A DNA stretch of 64,000 bases from Allobosea sp. Tri-44. Lineage in GTDB: Bacteria; Pseudomonadota; Alphaproteobacteria; Rhizobiales; Beijerinckiaceae. Position 1 is the stretch's first letter, and the number at the start of each line of letters is the position of its first letter. The position numbers were made by a program, and so were the translations under genes. The DNA is taken from NCBI RefSeq assembly GCF_004123845.1, contig NZ_NBDP01000016.1, forward strand, positions 124,001 to 188,000, written 5' to 3'. Below, one piece after another: positions 48,297 to 58,117 of this stretch. The notes under the pieces are model-generated. The model ran no database searches. It was given only the letters and a program-made list of their open reading frames with translations, and had not been told where the DNA came from.

Positions 48297-49055
48297 ATGT
48301 TCGAGTTGCAGGAACAGGCCGGAAACCTCAATGCTGCGTTCGGAACGGCGGATGCCGCCGAACGCCTTGCGGGACTGGTGCGGCAAGTTGCCGGGCGCCT
48401 CGTCTTCACCACCAGCTTTGGCCTCGAGGACCAGGTCGTCACCCACCTGATCGCGACGCAGAATCTGCCGATCGAGATCGTCACGCTCGATACGGGTCGG
48501 CTCTTCGGCGAGGTCCATGCCCTCTGGGCGGACACCGAAGCGCGCTACGGCATCGCGATCACGCCGTTCTATCCGCGGCATGACGCCGTCGAGGCCTTCG
48601 TGCTCGGGCACGGCATCAACGGCTTCTACAACTCGATCGAAGCCCGCAAGGCCTGCTGCAATGTCCGTAAGGTCGAGCCGCTCGGCCGGGCGCTCGCCGG
48701 GGCCGCTGCCTGGATCACCGGCCTGCGGGCTGATCAATCGGCCGCGCGTGGCGGTGTCGCCCTTGCCGAGGTCGACCGGGAGCGCGGCCTGATCAAGGTC
48801 AATCCGCTGCTCGACTGGTCGCGCGACGAGGCGCTGGCCTTCGCTCGCAAGAACGACGTCCCGCTCAACCCGCTGCACGAACAGGGCTTTCTCTCTATCG
48901 GCTGCCAGCCCTGCACCCGCGCCATCCGGCCTGGCGAGCCGGAGCGGGCCGGGCGCTGGTGGTGGGAAGAGGAGGCCGCCAAGGAATGCGGCCTGCATGT
49001 CGGTCCGGACGGCCGGCTGGTGCGGTCCAAGGCGGCCGCGGAGGTTATGGCGTGA
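48297..49055 (+). CDS. cysH: Adenylyl-sulfate (APS) reductase
   Basis: Reduces activated sulfate to sulfite, 252 residues. The 4Fe-4S cysteines typical of APS (not PAPS) reductases are complete: C120-C121 (KACCNV) and C203/C206 (GCQPC), with the catalytic cysteine C231 in KECGLH. APS use fits the absence of cysC here. The stop overlaps cysD (GTGA, 49052-49055). First gene of a coupled cysH-cysD-cysN operon. Confidence 0.95.
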   Translation: MFELQEQAGNLNAAFGTADAAERLAGLVRQVAGRLVFTTSFGLEDQVVTHLIATQNLPIEIVTLDTGRLFGEVHALWADTEARYGIAITPFYPRHDAVEAFVLGHGINGFYNSIEARKACCNVRKVEPLGRALAGAAAWITGLRADQSAARGGVALAEVDRERGLIKVNPLLDWSRDEALAFARKNDVPLNPLHEQGFLSIGCQPCTRAIRPGEPERAGRWWWEEEAAKECGLHVGPDGRLVRSKAAAEVMA

Positions 49056-49954
49056 TCCAGCTCAGTCATCTGCAGAAGCTCGAAGCCGAGGCGATCTTCA
49101 TCATCCGCGAGGTCGCTGCGACCTGCGAGAACCCGGTGCTGCTCTATTCGATCGGCAAGGACTCGGCGGTGCTGCTGCATCTCGTCATGAAGGCGTTCTA
49201 TCCCGGCAAGCCGCCATTCCCACTGCTCCATGTCGATACGACCTGGAAATTCCGGGACATGATCGCCTTCCGTGACCAGACCGCCAGCCGGCTCGGACTC
49301 GACCTGATCGTGCATATCAACGAGGAAGGCGTGCGTGCCGGTGTCAACCCGTTCGCCTCCGGCTCGCGCCTGCATACCGATGTGATGAAGACGCAAGGGT
49401 TGAAGCAGGCCCTCGACAAGCATGGCTTCGACGCGGCCTTCGGCGGCGCCAGGCGCGACGAGGAGAAGAGCCGGGCGAAGGAGCGCGTTTTCTCGTTGCG
49501 CTCGGAGCAGCATCGCTGGGACCCGAAGAACCAGCGGCCGGAGCCCTGGCGGCTGTTCAACACGCGCAAGGCGCCGGGCGAAAGCTTCCGCGTCTTCCCG
49601 CTCTCGAATTGGACCGAGAAGGATGTCTGGGACTACATCGCGCTCGAGAACATCCCGGTCGTGCCGCTCTACTTCGCCGCTCCGCGCCCGGTTGTGCGCC
49701 GCAACGGCGCCTGGATCATGCGTGACGACGAGCGCATGGACCTCCTGCCCGGCGAGACGCTCGAGACCCGGATGGTCCGTTTCCGCACGCTAGGCTGCTA
49801 CCCCCTGACCGGGGCGGTCGAGAGCGAGGCGGCAAACCTCACCGACATCATCGCCGAGATGCGGGCATCACGCTCCTCCGAGCGCGAGGGGCGCGTCATC
49901 GACCATGACGGCTCCGGCTCGATGGAGCAGAAGAAGCAGGAAGGTTATTTCTGA
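49052..49954 (+). CDS. cysD: Sulfate adenylyltransferase subunit 2
   Basis: Catalytic subunit of ATP sulfurylase, 300 residues, an N-type ATP pyrophosphatase with the PP-loop YSIGKDSAV. The GTG at 49052 was chosen because it overlaps the cysH TGA, has GGAGG upstream and gives the usual [14 protein letters not shown] start. The stop shares one base with the cysN ATG (TGATG), so both subunits are made together. Confidence 0.96.
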   Translation: MIQLSHLQKLEAEAIFIIREVAATCENPVLLYSIGKDSAVLLHLVMKAFYPGKPPFPLLHVDTTWKFRDMIAFRDQTASRLGLDLIVHINEEGVRAGVNPFASGSRLHTDVMKTQGLKQALDKHGFDAAFGGARRDEEKSRAKERVFSLRSEQHRWDPKNQRPEPWRLFNTRKAPGESFRVFPLSNWTEKDVWDYIALENIPVVPLYFAAPRPVVRRNGAWIMRDDERMDLLPGETLETRMVRFRTLGCYPLTGAVESEAANLTDIIAEMRASRSSEREGRVIDHDGSGSMEQKKQEGYF

Positions 49955-51582
49955 TGGCGGCGCTCGCGAAGTTGAAGGGCCAGCCCGCGCCGGCTGGCCA
50001 GCCTCATCCCGCCAACGACCAGAGCCAGAGCACCGAGGGCAGCGCCCGCGCGCTGTTGCGCTTCATCACCTGCGGCTCGGTCGACGACGGCAAGTCGACG
50101 CTGATCGGACGCATCCTCTATGAGGCCGGCGCAGTCTTCGACGATCAGCTCACCGCGCTCGACAGCGATTCCCGCAAATTCGGGACGCAGGGCGCGGCGC
50201 CGGACTTCGCGCTGCTCGTCGACGGGCTCTCGGCCGAGCGCGAGCAGGGCATCACCATCGATGTCGCCTATCGCTATTTCTCGACCGACGCTCGCAGCTT
50301 CATCGTCGCAGACACCCCTGGCCACGAGCAGTACACCCGCAACATGGCGACCGGCGCCTCGACCGCCGATCTCGCCATCATCCTGATCGACGCCCGCAAG
50401 GGCCTGCTGCCGCAGACGCGCCGGCATTCCTTCATCGTCTCGCTGGTCGGCGTCCGCCATGTCGTCGTCGCCATCAACAAGATGGACCTCGTCGGCTATG
50501 ACGAGGCGATCTTCCGGCAGATCGAAAAGGACTACCGCCAGGCGGTCGCCGGACTTGGCTTCGCCAGCATCGATTTCGTCCCGGTCTCGGCCCGCGATGG
50601 CGAGAATGTCACTAGCCTCTCCGGCCTGATGCCCTGGTATCGCGGGCCGGCGCTGCTGCCTTTGCTCGAATCCGTCGCGGTCGTCGCCGAGGCGCAGGTG
50701 GAGGCTGGCTTCGCCCTGCCGGTGCAATGGGTCAACCGGCCCGATCTCGACTTCCGCGGCTTTGCCGGCACGGTCGCGCAAGGGCGCCTGCGCGTCGGGG
50801 ACGCCATCGCGGCGCTGCCGTCCGGTCGCCGCAGCACGATCGCGCGCATCCTGGCGCCGTCCGGCGACGTCTCGCAGGCCGGCGCCGGCCAGTCGGTGAC
50901 CGTCACGCTGGCTGACGAGATCGACATCTCGCGCGGCGACGTCATCGCCTCGCTGACGCACGCTCCGGCGGTTAAGCAGGAGTTGCAGGCGCGGCTGCTC
51001 TGGACCGGCGAGGCGGCGCTGCGCGAAGGCGGCGAGTTCATCCTGAAGCTCGCGACTTCAACCGCAAACGCTCAAATCGTCCGGCTGCACCACAGCGTCG
51101 ATATCGAGAGTTATGCCGAAACGCCGGCCGAGAGCCTGGCGATGAACGGAATCGGGTTGGCGACGCTGAAGCTCGACCGGCCGCTCGCGGTGCTCGACTA
51201 CGCCCGCAGCCGCGAGCTTGGCGGCTTCATCCTGATCGACAGGCTCAGCAACCAGACGGTTGCCTTCGGCTTTGTCGAGAGCCGCGCTGCTCAGGACCGG
51301 GCCCGCCCTGTGACTCAGGCCGGTGCTGCTGGCCGCGCTGTTCTGCGGCTCGTCGGCTGGCGCGGTGCGCAGGAGCGGCGCGCCTGGTTCGAGGCGGCGA
51401 GCTGGCGTCTGGCGTCCGGATTGTTCGTCTTCGCCGCCGTGGCGCTGCCGACGGGGCAGTGGGCTCTGGCGGCTGTCTTGGGGCTCGGCGATCTCGTGCT
51501 GCGGCCGCTGCTGAAGCGCCTGCATGCGAGAGTGTGGGCGAAGCGGACGCCGCCTGCGCTCTATGACGGAGCGGGCATCTGA
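49954..51582 (+). CDS. cysN: Sulfate adenylyltransferase subunit 1 with membrane extension
   Basis: GTPase subunit that drives APS synthesis by CysD, 542 residues. G motifs are intact: GSVDDGKST, DTPGHEQYTRNM and NKMD. Beyond the usual beta-barrel domains, residues from about 445 on add a tail with SWRLASGLFVF, a hydrophobic pair of segments and LLKRLHARVWAK. This resembles the DUF2061 family (two-helix membrane protein). CysN is usually about 440-475 residues or fused to CysC, so this fusion is the odd point. Confidence 0.93.
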   Translation: MAALAKLKGQPAPAGQPHPANDQSQSTEGSARALLRFITCGSVDDGKSTLIGRILYEAGAVFDDQLTALDSDSRKFGTQGAAPDFALLVDGLSAEREQGITIDVAYRYFSTDARSFIVADTPGHEQYTRNMATGASTADLAIILIDARKGLLPQTRRHSFIVSLVGVRHVVVAINKMDLVGYDEAIFRQIEKDYRQAVAGLGFASIDFVPVSARDGENVTSLSGLMPWYRGPALLPLLESVAVVAEAQVEAGFALPVQWVNRPDLDFRGFAGTVAQGRLRVGDAIAALPSGRRSTIARILAPSGDVSQAGAGQSVTVTLADEIDISRGDVIASLTHAPAVKQELQARLLWTGEAALREGGEFILKLATSTANAQIVRLHHSVDIESYAETPAESLAMNGIGLATLKLDRPLAVLDYARSRELGGFILIDRLSNQTVAFGFVESRAAQDRARPVTQAGAAGRAVLRLVGWRGAQERRAWFEAASWRLASGLFVFAAVALPTGQWALAAVLGLGDLVLRPLLKRLHARVWAKRTPPALYDGAGI

Positions 51583-51637
51583 CATTGGAAGAGCGCCGGA
51601 CGGCCTTCTGCCGGCCCGGCGTTGCGCAAGCGGTGAC

Positions 51638-52288
51638 TTAAGCCGCCTGGGAATAGGTCGCGCCAGCGGGAGGTTTTGCTCCAAGCTGGTAAGTCTGGCC
51701 ATAGGCTTCCGACGCGCCGCTGACTTCCGGCGGCGGCGGAGGTAACGGCCGGTGCGCGGCGCGTTCCTCCATCTGCTTCTTGAAGTCGTCCATCTCCTTC
51801 TTGGAGATCTTGCCGTCCTGGTCCGCGTCCATCGCCGCAAAGAGGCGATTGAGCAGGCCGTTCGAGCTGTCGCCATCTGGGGCGACCACCTTCAGGAATT
51901 CGTCCTTGGCGACGCTGCCATCGGAATTGGCGTCGAGCTTGGCGAAGTAGTTCTTGTCGTCGCCGTCCTTGGTGTCGGCCTTCTTCGCCGTCGTGGCGCT
52001 AGCCGTACCCGTTTGGAGCATCAGCAGGAGGGCCTGCATCTGCTGGTCGGCCTTCTCGAATTTCGCCTTGAAGGCATCCGATTCCGCCTTGCTGACCGAC
52101 CCATCCTGGTCGGCGTCCATCGCCTTGAACAGCTTGTCTGTCTTGGCGTTGTCGGCGCCTTTCGGCGCTCCGGCGGAGAATTCGGCGAGGTTGAGCACCC
52201 CGTCGGCGTTGCCGTCGAGCTTGTCGAAGCTCGATGGTTTTCCGGGCGGTGGTGGGCGGAAGCCCCCAACGCCGCCAATGCTTGTCAT
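51638..52288 (-). CDS. Four-EF-hand calcium-binding protein
   Basis: 216 residues with four canonical EF-hand loops: DGNADGVLNLAEF, DADQDGSVSKAES, DANSDGSVAKDEF and DADQDGKISKKEM. They are arranged as two pairs joined by a helical linker. No signal peptide is seen; the N-terminus is Gly/Pro-rich and the C-terminus is a Pro-rich then Tyr/Ala tail. ATG at 52288 follows AGGAG; the upstream in-frame codon is GTG with no such site. Convergent with cysN. Calcium sensor or buffer; role unknown. Confidence 0.8.
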   Translation of the reverse strand: MTSIGGVGGFRPPPPGKPSSFDKLDGNADGVLNLAEFSAGAPKGADNAKTDKLFKAMDADQDGSVSKAESDAFKAKFEKADQQMQALLLMLQTGTASATTAKKADTKDGDDKNYFAKLDANSDGSVAKDEFLKVVAPDGDSSNGLLNRLFAAMDADQDGKISKKEMDDFKKQMEERAAHRPLPPPPPEVSGASEAYGQTYQLGAKPPAGATYSQAA

Positions 52289-52395
52289 GCGATACTCCTG
52301 GTTGCGCACCGCCCGGATATGGGCGGCGCGGTCGAGTATCGTGGATAATTCTTGGTAAATTCCTATCGGCCGGGAAGCCGGCCTGAAGAGCGCGC

Positions 52396-52827
52396 TCAGC
52401 CCGGCAGCACCGCCGTCGCTTCGATCTCGACCATCGCCTCGGGTTCGACCAGCGCTACCACTGCGAGCACCGCCATGGCTGGGAAGTGCCGGCCGAAACT
52501 GGCGCGATAGGCCGGGCCGAGCTCGGCGAGACTGTTGCGGTAGGCCTCGATGTCGGTGACGTACCAGGTCAAGCGCACAATATCCTCGACCTGGCCGCCG
52601 CCGGCCTCGACCACCGCCCTGATGTTGGCGAGCGTCTGGCCGACCTGCGCGACGAAGCCCTTGGCGAAGACGCCCTGGGCGTCCCAGCCGACGAGGCCGC
52701 CGGTCATCAGCACCTTGCCTTCGGCGACCATGCCGTTGGCATAGCCGCGCGGCTGCGGCCAGCCTTCGGGCAGGACGGCGCGGGCGCGGCGCGAGGCGGG
52801 ATCGGAGGGCGGCATGCCGCTGGTCAT
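52396..52827 (-). CDS. RidA family protein
   Basis: 143 residues of the YjgF/YER057c/UK114 fold, with the N-terminal GYANGMVAEGKVLMTGG and LANIRAVVEAGG segments. The arginine usual before the terminal strand of enamine/imine deaminases (VAR-LP..) is replaced by leucine here (VVALVEPEAMVEIEA). Last gene of the catabolic cluster, 24 bases after the ligase stop. An enamine-hydrolysing role would fit aminobenzoyl-CoA breakdown, but the missing arginine makes activity uncertain. Confidence 0.8.
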   Translation of the reverse strand: MTSGMPPSDPASRRARAVLPEGWPQPRGYANGMVAEGKVLMTGGLVGWDAQGVFAKGFVAQVGQTLANIRAVVEAGGGQVEDIVRLTWYVTDIEAYRNSLAELGPAYRASFGRHFPAMAVLAVVALVEPEAMVEIEATAVLPG

Positions 52828-52851
52828 GGCGTTGTCTTTCTCAAACGATAG

Positions 52852-54495
52852 TCAGGACGCCGAGGCTTCCTGGCGAGCGATCTCGCGCAGGGCGAAGCGC
52901 TGCAGCTTCCCGGTAGAGGTCTTCGGCAGGGTTGTCACGAAGGCGATGGCGCGCGGGTATTTGTAGGGCGCGATCGTCGCCTTGACGTGGTCCTGCAGCG
53001 CTTTAGCCAGTGCCGCATCGCCGGCAAAACCCTCTCGCAGCAGCACATAGGCCTTCACGATCTGGCCGCGCTCTGGGCAGGGTGCGCCGACGACGCCGCA
53101 TTCGGCCACCGCCTCATGCGTCAGCAGGCAGGCCTCAACTTCTGGACCGGCGATGTTGTAGCCGGCCGAGATGATCATGTCGTCAGAGCGGGCCTGATAC
53201 CAGAAATAGCCGTCGGCATCGCGCAGATAGGTGTCACCTGTGACGTTCCAGCCGTCGAGAATGTATTTGGCCTGGCGCGAATCGGCGAGATAGCGGCAAC
53301 CGGTCGGGCCGCGCACAGCGAGGCGCCCAGCTGTGCCGTCGGGCACCTCCTTGCCGTCCTCGTCGACGATCTTCGCCTCGTAGCCTGGCACCGGCAGGCC
53401 GGTGGCCCCGGGCCGGATTGTCTCGCGCGGCGCGCCGATGAAGATGTGCAGCATCTCGGTCGCGCCGATGCCGTCCATCAGCGGCAGGCCGGTCGCTTCT
53501 CGCCAGGCATCGAACGTCGCCTTCGGCAGCGCCTCGCCGGCGGAGACGCAGATGCGCAGCGATGACAGGTCGCGCTCGCCGAGCTTGCCGAGCATGGCGC
53601 GGTAGGCTGTCGGCGCGGTGAAGCAGACGGTCGCACGGTAGCGCTCGATCGCCTCGGCGAGATCGGGCGGCGCGACCTTGGTCGGCAGCACGCAGGCGGC
53701 GCCGATCCGCAGGGGGAAGAGCACGATGCCGCCGAGCCCGAAGGTGAAAGCGAGCGGCGGCGAGCCGATGAAGCGGTCATCCGGAGCAGCCTGCAGCACG
53801 CGCGCGCCATAAGCATCGCAGATCGCCAGCAGGTCGCGCTGGAAATGCATGGTGCCCTTGGGCTCGCCGGTGGTGCCCGAGGTGAAGGCGATCAGGCAGA
53901 CATCGTCCTGCGCCGTGTCAGCCGGCTCGAAAACCTCGTAGCCGGCTTTCCCCATCAGGGCTTCGAGCGCGCCGTCCCCCCATGTCACGACGGTCGAGAG
54001 TTCCGGCGCAAGAGTCTGAGCTGACTTGAGTTCGTCGACTAACGAGACGTCGCAGAGCGCCAGCGTGATCTTCGCCTTGCGGATCGGATAGGCGATCTCG
54101 CCGGCGCGCAGCATCGGCATGGTCGCCACTACGACGCCGCCGGCCTTCAGCACCGCGAAATAGGTCGCGACCATCATCGGCGTGTTGGCGGCGCGCAGCA
54201 GCACGCGGTTGCCGGGCACCATGCCGAGATCGCGGGTGAGCACATTGGCGATGCGGTTCACCTTGTCGGCGAGCGCCTGATAGCTCCAGCTCTCGCTTGG
54301 CCCGACCACTGCGTCGCGCTCGCCGCGCCCCTCGGCGACATGGCGATCGACGAACTCGGTCACGACATTGAGCCGTTCGGGATAGCTCAGCCCGGCGGCT
54401 GCGAGGTCGAGGCGTGGCCAGCTTTCGCGCGGCGGCAGGTTGTCCCGCGCGAAGCCGTCCACATGTCCCGACCGCACCCAGTCTGCGGTTGTCAT
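52852..54495 (-). CDS. 2-aminobenzoate-CoA ligase-like enzyme
   Basis: Adenylate-forming aryl-CoA ligase, 547 residues. ATP motif SGTGTE region reads FTSGTTGEPKGTM, the later DGYFWYQARSDDMI and the C-terminal lysine in TGKLQRFAL are present. Among this family 2-aminobenzoate-CoA and benzoate-CoA ligases are closest by pattern; the neighbouring monooxygenase/reductase favours anthranilate (2-aminobenzoate). ATG at 54495 follows AGGGGA; a longer in-frame start was rejected. It would start the pathway by making the CoA thioester. Confidence 0.85.
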   Translation of the reverse strand: MTTADWVRSGHVDGFARDNLPPRESWPRLDLAAAGLSYPERLNVVTEFVDRHVAEGRGERDAVVGPSESWSYQALADKVNRIANVLTRDLGMVPGNRVLLRAANTPMMVATYFAVLKAGGVVVATMPMLRAGEIAYPIRKAKITLALCDVSLVDELKSAQTLAPELSTVVTWGDGALEALMGKAGYEVFEPADTAQDDVCLIAFTSGTTGEPKGTMHFQRDLLAICDAYGARVLQAAPDDRFIGSPPLAFTFGLGGIVLFPLRIGAACVLPTKVAPPDLAEAIERYRATVCFTAPTAYRAMLGKLGERDLSSLRICVSAGEALPKATFDAWREATGLPLMDGIGATEMLHIFIGAPRETIRPGATGLPVPGYEAKIVDEDGKEVPDGTAGRLAVRGPTGCRYLADSRQAKYILDGWNVTGDTYLRDADGYFWYQARSDDMIISAGYNIAGPEVEACLLTHEAVAECGVVGAPCPERGQIVKAYVLLREGFAGDAALAKALQDHVKATIAPYKYPRAIAFVTTLPKTSTGKLQRFALREIARQEASAS

Positions 54496-54518
54496 CTCGT
54501 TCCCCTGGTCTATTTTTT

Positions 54519-54567
54519 GAGCATGTTCTTGCCGCAAAACCGGTTCCCACTTTCGCGGAACATGCTC
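54519..54567. repeat. Dispersed palindromic repeat, family A copy 2
   Basis: Stem GAGCATGTTC/GAACATGCTC round a loop containing CCGGTTCCCACTTT, the core shared with 7690-7740. It lies in the short gap between the ligase and acyl-CoA dehydrogenase genes. Confidence 0.7.
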
Positions 54568-54571
54568 GGCC

Positions 54572-55747
54572 TTACTTCAGCAGATCGCGGGCGATCACGA
54601 CCTTCTGCACCTCGCTGGCGCCCTCGTAGATCCTAAGCGCCCTGATCTCGCGGTAGAGCTCCTCGACCTTGACCCCGCGGGTGACGCCGAGCCCGCCATG
54701 GATCTGCACGGCGCGGTCGATCACCTTCTGGGCGTTCTCGGTCGCGACCAGCTTGGCGAGCGCCGCCTCGCGGGTGACGCGGGGCGCGCCCTGATCCTTG
54801 GTCCAGGCGGCGCGGTAGACGAGCAGCGCGGCGGTATCGACCTCGGCGGCACTGTCGGCGATCGCCGCCTGCGAGAGCTGGAGGTCGCCGAGCGTGCCGC
54901 CGAAGAGCTTGCGGCCCTTGGCATGCGAGACCGTCTCGTGCAGCGCGCGGCGGGCGAAGCCAAGCGCGGCGGCGCCGACCGTCGAGCGGAAGATGTCGAG
55001 CGTCGCCATCGCCACCTTGAAGCCGTCGCCCGGCCCGCCGATGCGGTTTTCCACCGGGATGCGGCAGGCGTCGAAGCGCAGAGTCGCCAGCGGATGCGGC
55101 GCGATCACGTCGATGCGCTCGGTGATGGAAAGGCCGGGCGTATCGGCCTCGACCAAGTAGGCGGAGAGCCCGCGCGCGCCCGGCGCCTCGCCGGAGCGGG
55201 CGAAGACGACATAATGGTCGGCGATGCCGCCATTCGAGATCCAGGTCTTCTCGCCGTCGATCCGGACATGCGTATTGCCGTCCGGTGTGGCCGTCGTCGC
55301 CAGCGCCGCGACGTCCGAGCCGGCCTCCTTCTCGGAGAGGGCGAAGGCAGCGATCCTTTCGCCGCGCGCCACCGCCGGCAGGATGCGTGCCTTCATCTCG
55401 GGCGAGCCGGCGACGGTGATCGAACCGGTTCCCAGTCCCTGCATGGCGAAGGCGAAATCGGCGAGCCCGTCGCGGGCCGCCAGGATCTCGCGGGCGAGGC
55501 AGAGCGTGCGCACGTCGAGCGCGGCATACAGCCCGCCATACTCGGCCGGTACGGCGGCCCTGAGGAATCCGGCTTCACCCAGCGCCTTCACCCGGGCGCG
55601 GCAGGCCTCGTCGACATCGTCATGCGGCAGGCCAGGCAGGGTGGCGTCGGCCCAAGCGGACAGGCGCTCAGCAAAGTCGCGGTGGTGTGCCTCGAAGAAG
55701 GGCCAGTCGAGCGTGTCGCCAAGGATGCCGATGCCGAGCGAAGCCAT
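54572..55747 (-). CDS. Acyl-CoA dehydrogenase
   Basis: FAD enzyme that desaturates an acyl-CoA, 391 residues. The FAD/substrate segment [14 protein letters not shown] and the catalytic base region [10 protein letters not shown] (E375) are visible. Its start is one base from the enoyl-CoA hydratase stop. In this cluster it probably acts on a ring-derived CoA ester after dearomatisation; the exact substrate is inferred. Confidence 0.9.
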   Translation of the reverse strand: MASLGIGILGDTLDWPFFEAHHRDFAERLSAWADATLPGLPHDDVDEACRARVKALGEAGFLRAAVPAEYGGLYAALDVRTLCLAREILAARDGLADFAFAMQGLGTGSITVAGSPEMKARILPAVARGERIAAFALSEKEAGSDVAALATTATPDGNTHVRIDGEKTWISNGGIADHYVVFARSGEAPGARGLSAYLVEADTPGLSITERIDVIAPHPLATLRFDACRIPVENRIGGPGDGFKVAMATLDIFRSTVGAAALGFARRALHETVSHAKGRKLFGGTLGDLQLSQAAIADSAAEVDTAALLVYRAAWTKDQGAPRVTREAALAKLVATENAQKVIDRAVQIHGGLGVTRGVKVEELYREIRALRIYEGASEVQKVVIARDLLK

Positions 55748-55748
55748 C

Positions 55749-56582
55749 TCAGTTGCCCTCGAACACCGGTTTCCGCTTCTCGGCGAAGGCGTGATAGGCG
55801 CGGGCGAAATCCTCGGTCTGCATGCACAGCGCCTGCGCCACCGCTTCCGCCTCGATCGCGGACTCGACCGACATCGCCCATTCCATTTCGAGCATGCGCT
55901 TGGTCATGGCGTTGGCGAAGGTCGGCCCATCGGCGAGCTCGGCGGCAAGCGCCTGCGCCTCGGCCAGCACGTTCTCGCGGGCGATCAGCCGGTTGAGGAA
56001 GCCCCAGCGCTCGGCTTCCTCGCCCTTGAGCACCCGGCCGGTATAGAGCAGCTCGGCGGCGCGGCCCTGGCCGATGATGCGCGGCAGCATCGCGCAGGCG
56101 CCCATGTCGCAGCCGGCGAGGCCGACGCGGTTGAACAGGAAGGCGATCTTGGTCTCGGCCGTGCCGAGGCGCAGATCGGACGCCATGGCCACGATCGCGC
56201 CGGCGCCGGCGCAGATGCCATCGATCGCGGCGATCACCGGCTGCGGGCAGGCGCGCATGGTCTTGACCAGCTCGCCTGTCATCCGGGTGAACTTGAGCAG
56301 GTCCTTGGTGTCCATCGCCACCAGCGGCCCGATGATCTCGAAGACGTCGCCCCCCGACGAGAAATTGCCGCCGGCGCCGGTCACCACGATCGCCTTGACC
56401 TCTTCCTCCTTCTGCGCGGCCAGGAAGAAGTCGGTCAGCTCGCGATAGCTCTCGAAGGTCAGCGGGTTCTTCTTCTCCGGCCGGTTCAGCGTCACGGTCG
56501 CGACCTTGCCAGCCACGGTGAGCTGGAAATGCTGCGGCTTGAAGCCGGAGAGCGGCAGGGTGACCGGGTTGGCGCTGGTCAT
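55749..56582 (-). CDS. Enoyl-CoA hydratase/isomerase family protein
   Basis: 277 residues of the crotonase fold. Oxyanion-hole regions are seen in [11 protein letters not shown] and [19 protein letters not shown]. It would hydrate or cleave a ring-derived CoA thioester. ATG overlaps the marR stop (ATGA, 56579-56582). Broad family, so the reaction comes from context. Confidence 0.88.
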   Translation of the reverse strand: MTSANPVTLPLSGFKPQHFQLTVAGKVATVTLNRPEKKNPLTFESYRELTDFFLAAQKEEEVKAIVVTGAGGNFSSGGDVFEIIGPLVAMDTKDLLKFTRMTGELVKTMRACPQPVIAAIDGICAGAGAIVAMASDLRLGTAETKIAFLFNRVGLAGCDMGACAMLPRIIGQGRAAELLYTGRVLKGEEAERWGFLNRLIARENVLAEAQALAAELADGPTFANAMTKRMLEMEWAMSVESAIEAEAVAQALCMQTEDFARAYHAFAEKRKPVFEGN

Positions 56583-57124
56583 TCGTTGTCTCCCGCCGTA
56601 GCCGGCGTGCCGCTCTGGCGCTTGCTGATGGCCTGGTGAAGCGAGGCCTTGGCCCCGCCGAGCAGCCGGAAAAGCTGGCCGATCTCGGTGGATCCAAGCC
56701 CGGCGAAGAGCTCGGCGATCCAGTTCTCATGGCGCTCCGCCATCGCCTTGAAAGCGCGCCGGCCCTGGGCGGTCAGCGTCAGCACCTGGACGCGCCGGTC
56801 CTGCGCCGCTGGACGCTTGTCGACCAGCCCGTCCGCGAGCAGGCCGGCGACGACGGCGGTGACGTTGCCATTCGAGACCATCAAGCGCTGCGAGACCTCG
56901 CCGACGGTCATGCCGGTCGTCGATTTCTCGAGCTGCGCCATCAGGTCGAAGCGTGGCAGCGTCGTCTTGAACTCCTCGCGCAGGCGGGTGCGAATCTCGC
57001 TCTCGATCAGGGTCGAGCAGGTGAGCATCCGCAGCCAGAGCCTGAGCTCGTCCTTGTGGTCGCCGGGGCGTTCGCTCGCCTTGGTCTCGCGGTCGAGCAG
57101 GGGGGCGTTGGATGGGATCTCCAT
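56579..57124 (-). CDS. MarR family regulator of the aryl-CoA cluster
   Basis: 181 residues with a winged-helix domain (about 60-130; [17 protein letters not shown] as recognition helix) and the wing [16 protein letters not shown]. It sits between the hydratase and SDR genes it probably controls. Two matching AT-rich operator-like sites overlap promoters on both sides of the nearby divergent gap. MarR proteins of such clusters are usually relieved by an aryl-CoA ligand; this is inference here. Confidence 0.88.
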   Translation of the reverse strand: MEIPSNAPLLDRETKASERPGDHKDELRLWLRMLTCSTLIESEIRTRLREEFKTTLPRFDLMAQLEKSTTGMTVGEVSQRLMVSNGNVTAVVAGLLADGLVDKRPAAQDRRVQVLTLTAQGRRAFKAMAERHENWIAELFAGLGSTEIGQLFRLLGGAKASLHQAISKRQSGTPATAGDNE

Positions 57125-57126
57125 CG

Positions 57127-57888
57127 TCAGAACTCCCCGCCATTGATCAGGATCGACTGGCCGGTGATGCCGCGGCTCTGCGGCCCGCAGAGATTGAGCA
57201 CGGCGGCCGCGACTTCCTCCGGCGTGATCAGCCGGCGCTGCGGATTGTCCTTGGTGAGCTCCGCCAGCGCCTCGTCGCGGCTCTTGCCGGTCTTGGCGGT
57301 GATCGTGGTCAGGCTGCTCGCGACCATGTCGGTATCGGTATAGCCGGGGCAGACGGCATTGACGGTGACGCCGCTGCGCGCCGTCTCCAGCGCCAGGGAG
57401 CGGATGAGGCCAACGACGGCGTGCTTGGCTGCGACATAGGCCGAAACGTAAGCGTAGCCGCGATGTCCCGCGGTCGAGGCGATCGCGATTAGCCGGCCGG
57501 AACCGCGCTGGGTCATGGCGGGCAGGGCAGGCCGGAAGCAGTTCACGGTGCCGATCAGGTTGATCTCGATCATGCGCCGGAACAGCTCGGCATCGCTGCG
57601 CTGGAAGCTTGCGCTCTCGGCTGCGCCGGCGTTGGCTATGACGATGTCGAAGGGTTGTCCCGCAGCGAGCCCGGCCATCGCCTCGCTCACTGCGGTTTCA
57701 TTGGTCACGTCGACGGAATGGGCGGCATCAGCCGCGCCGTCGAGCACAGCCTGTTGCAGGATGCCGTCATTGCGGCCGATGATCGAGACGCGGGCACCGG
57801 CCTGGCGGAGCGCGGAGGCGATAGCACGGCCGATGCCGCGCCCGCCGCCGCTCACCAGGGCATGCTGTCCCGCCAGAGCCGATGCCAT
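57127..57888 (-). CDS. SDR family dehydrogenase
   Basis: 253 residues. Cofactor motif GGGRGIG near the N-terminus, then catalytic Ser (IASTAG) and the YVAAKHA Tyr/Lys pair. It resembles 3-hydroxyacyl-CoA dehydrogenases of ring catabolism and would oxidise a hydroxyl to a ketone in the beta-oxidation phase. The ATG at 57888 has GGGAG upstream; a longer in-frame start would run through the operator. First gene of the leftward operon. Confidence 0.87.
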   Translation of the reverse strand: MASALAGQHALVSGGGRGIGRAIASALRQAGARVSIIGRNDGILQQAVLDGAADAAHSVDVTNETAVSEAMAGLAAGQPFDIVIANAGAAESASFQRSDAELFRRMIEINLIGTVNCFRPALPAMTQRGSGRLIAIASTAGHRGYAYVSAYVAAKHAVVGLIRSLALETARSGVTVNAVCPGYTDTDMVASSLTTITAKTGKSRDEALAELTKDNPQRRLITPEEVAAAVLNLCGPQSRGITGQSILINGGEF

Positions 57889-57911
57889 GCCGTTCACTCC
57901 CTTATGGGGGC

Positions 57912-57941
57912 AATATATTTTAGGTCTGAAACATTTTGCAA
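57912..57941 (-). promoter_or_regulatory. SDR promoter with MarR operator-like site
   Basis: Minus strand: TTGCAA (57941-57936), 18-base spacer, TATATT (57917-57912). Inside it, 57916-57937 on the plus strand reads TATTTTAGGTCTGAAACATT and matches the other operator at 58076-58098. The start codon is 24 bases beyond the -10. Confidence 0.6.
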
Positions 57942-58063
57942 GGGGCGCGGTGAACAGCGATGGGGGAATATCGAAACTACATATATGACTGTGCATTATA
58001 TGAGATTTTGATCAAGGTGGCCTGCATTTTTCGGGGCGGGGCGGGTAGTCGATCAGTCAGGGC

Positions 58064-58098
58064 TTGAGCCAAAATTATTTTAGGTTTAAAATGATTTT
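58064..58098 (+). promoter_or_regulatory. Monooxygenase promoter with MarR operator-like site
   Basis: TTGAGC (58064-58069), 17-base spacer, TAAAAT (58087-58092): a near-ideal promoter. The operator-like sequence at 58076-58098 starts TATTTTAGGTTTAAAATG, an imperfect palindrome round TTTTA/TAAAA, and covers the spacer and -10. The ATG is 25 bases after the -10. Confidence 0.65.
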
Positions 58099-58117
58099 GT
58101 CAGCCAAGGAGAGTGTC

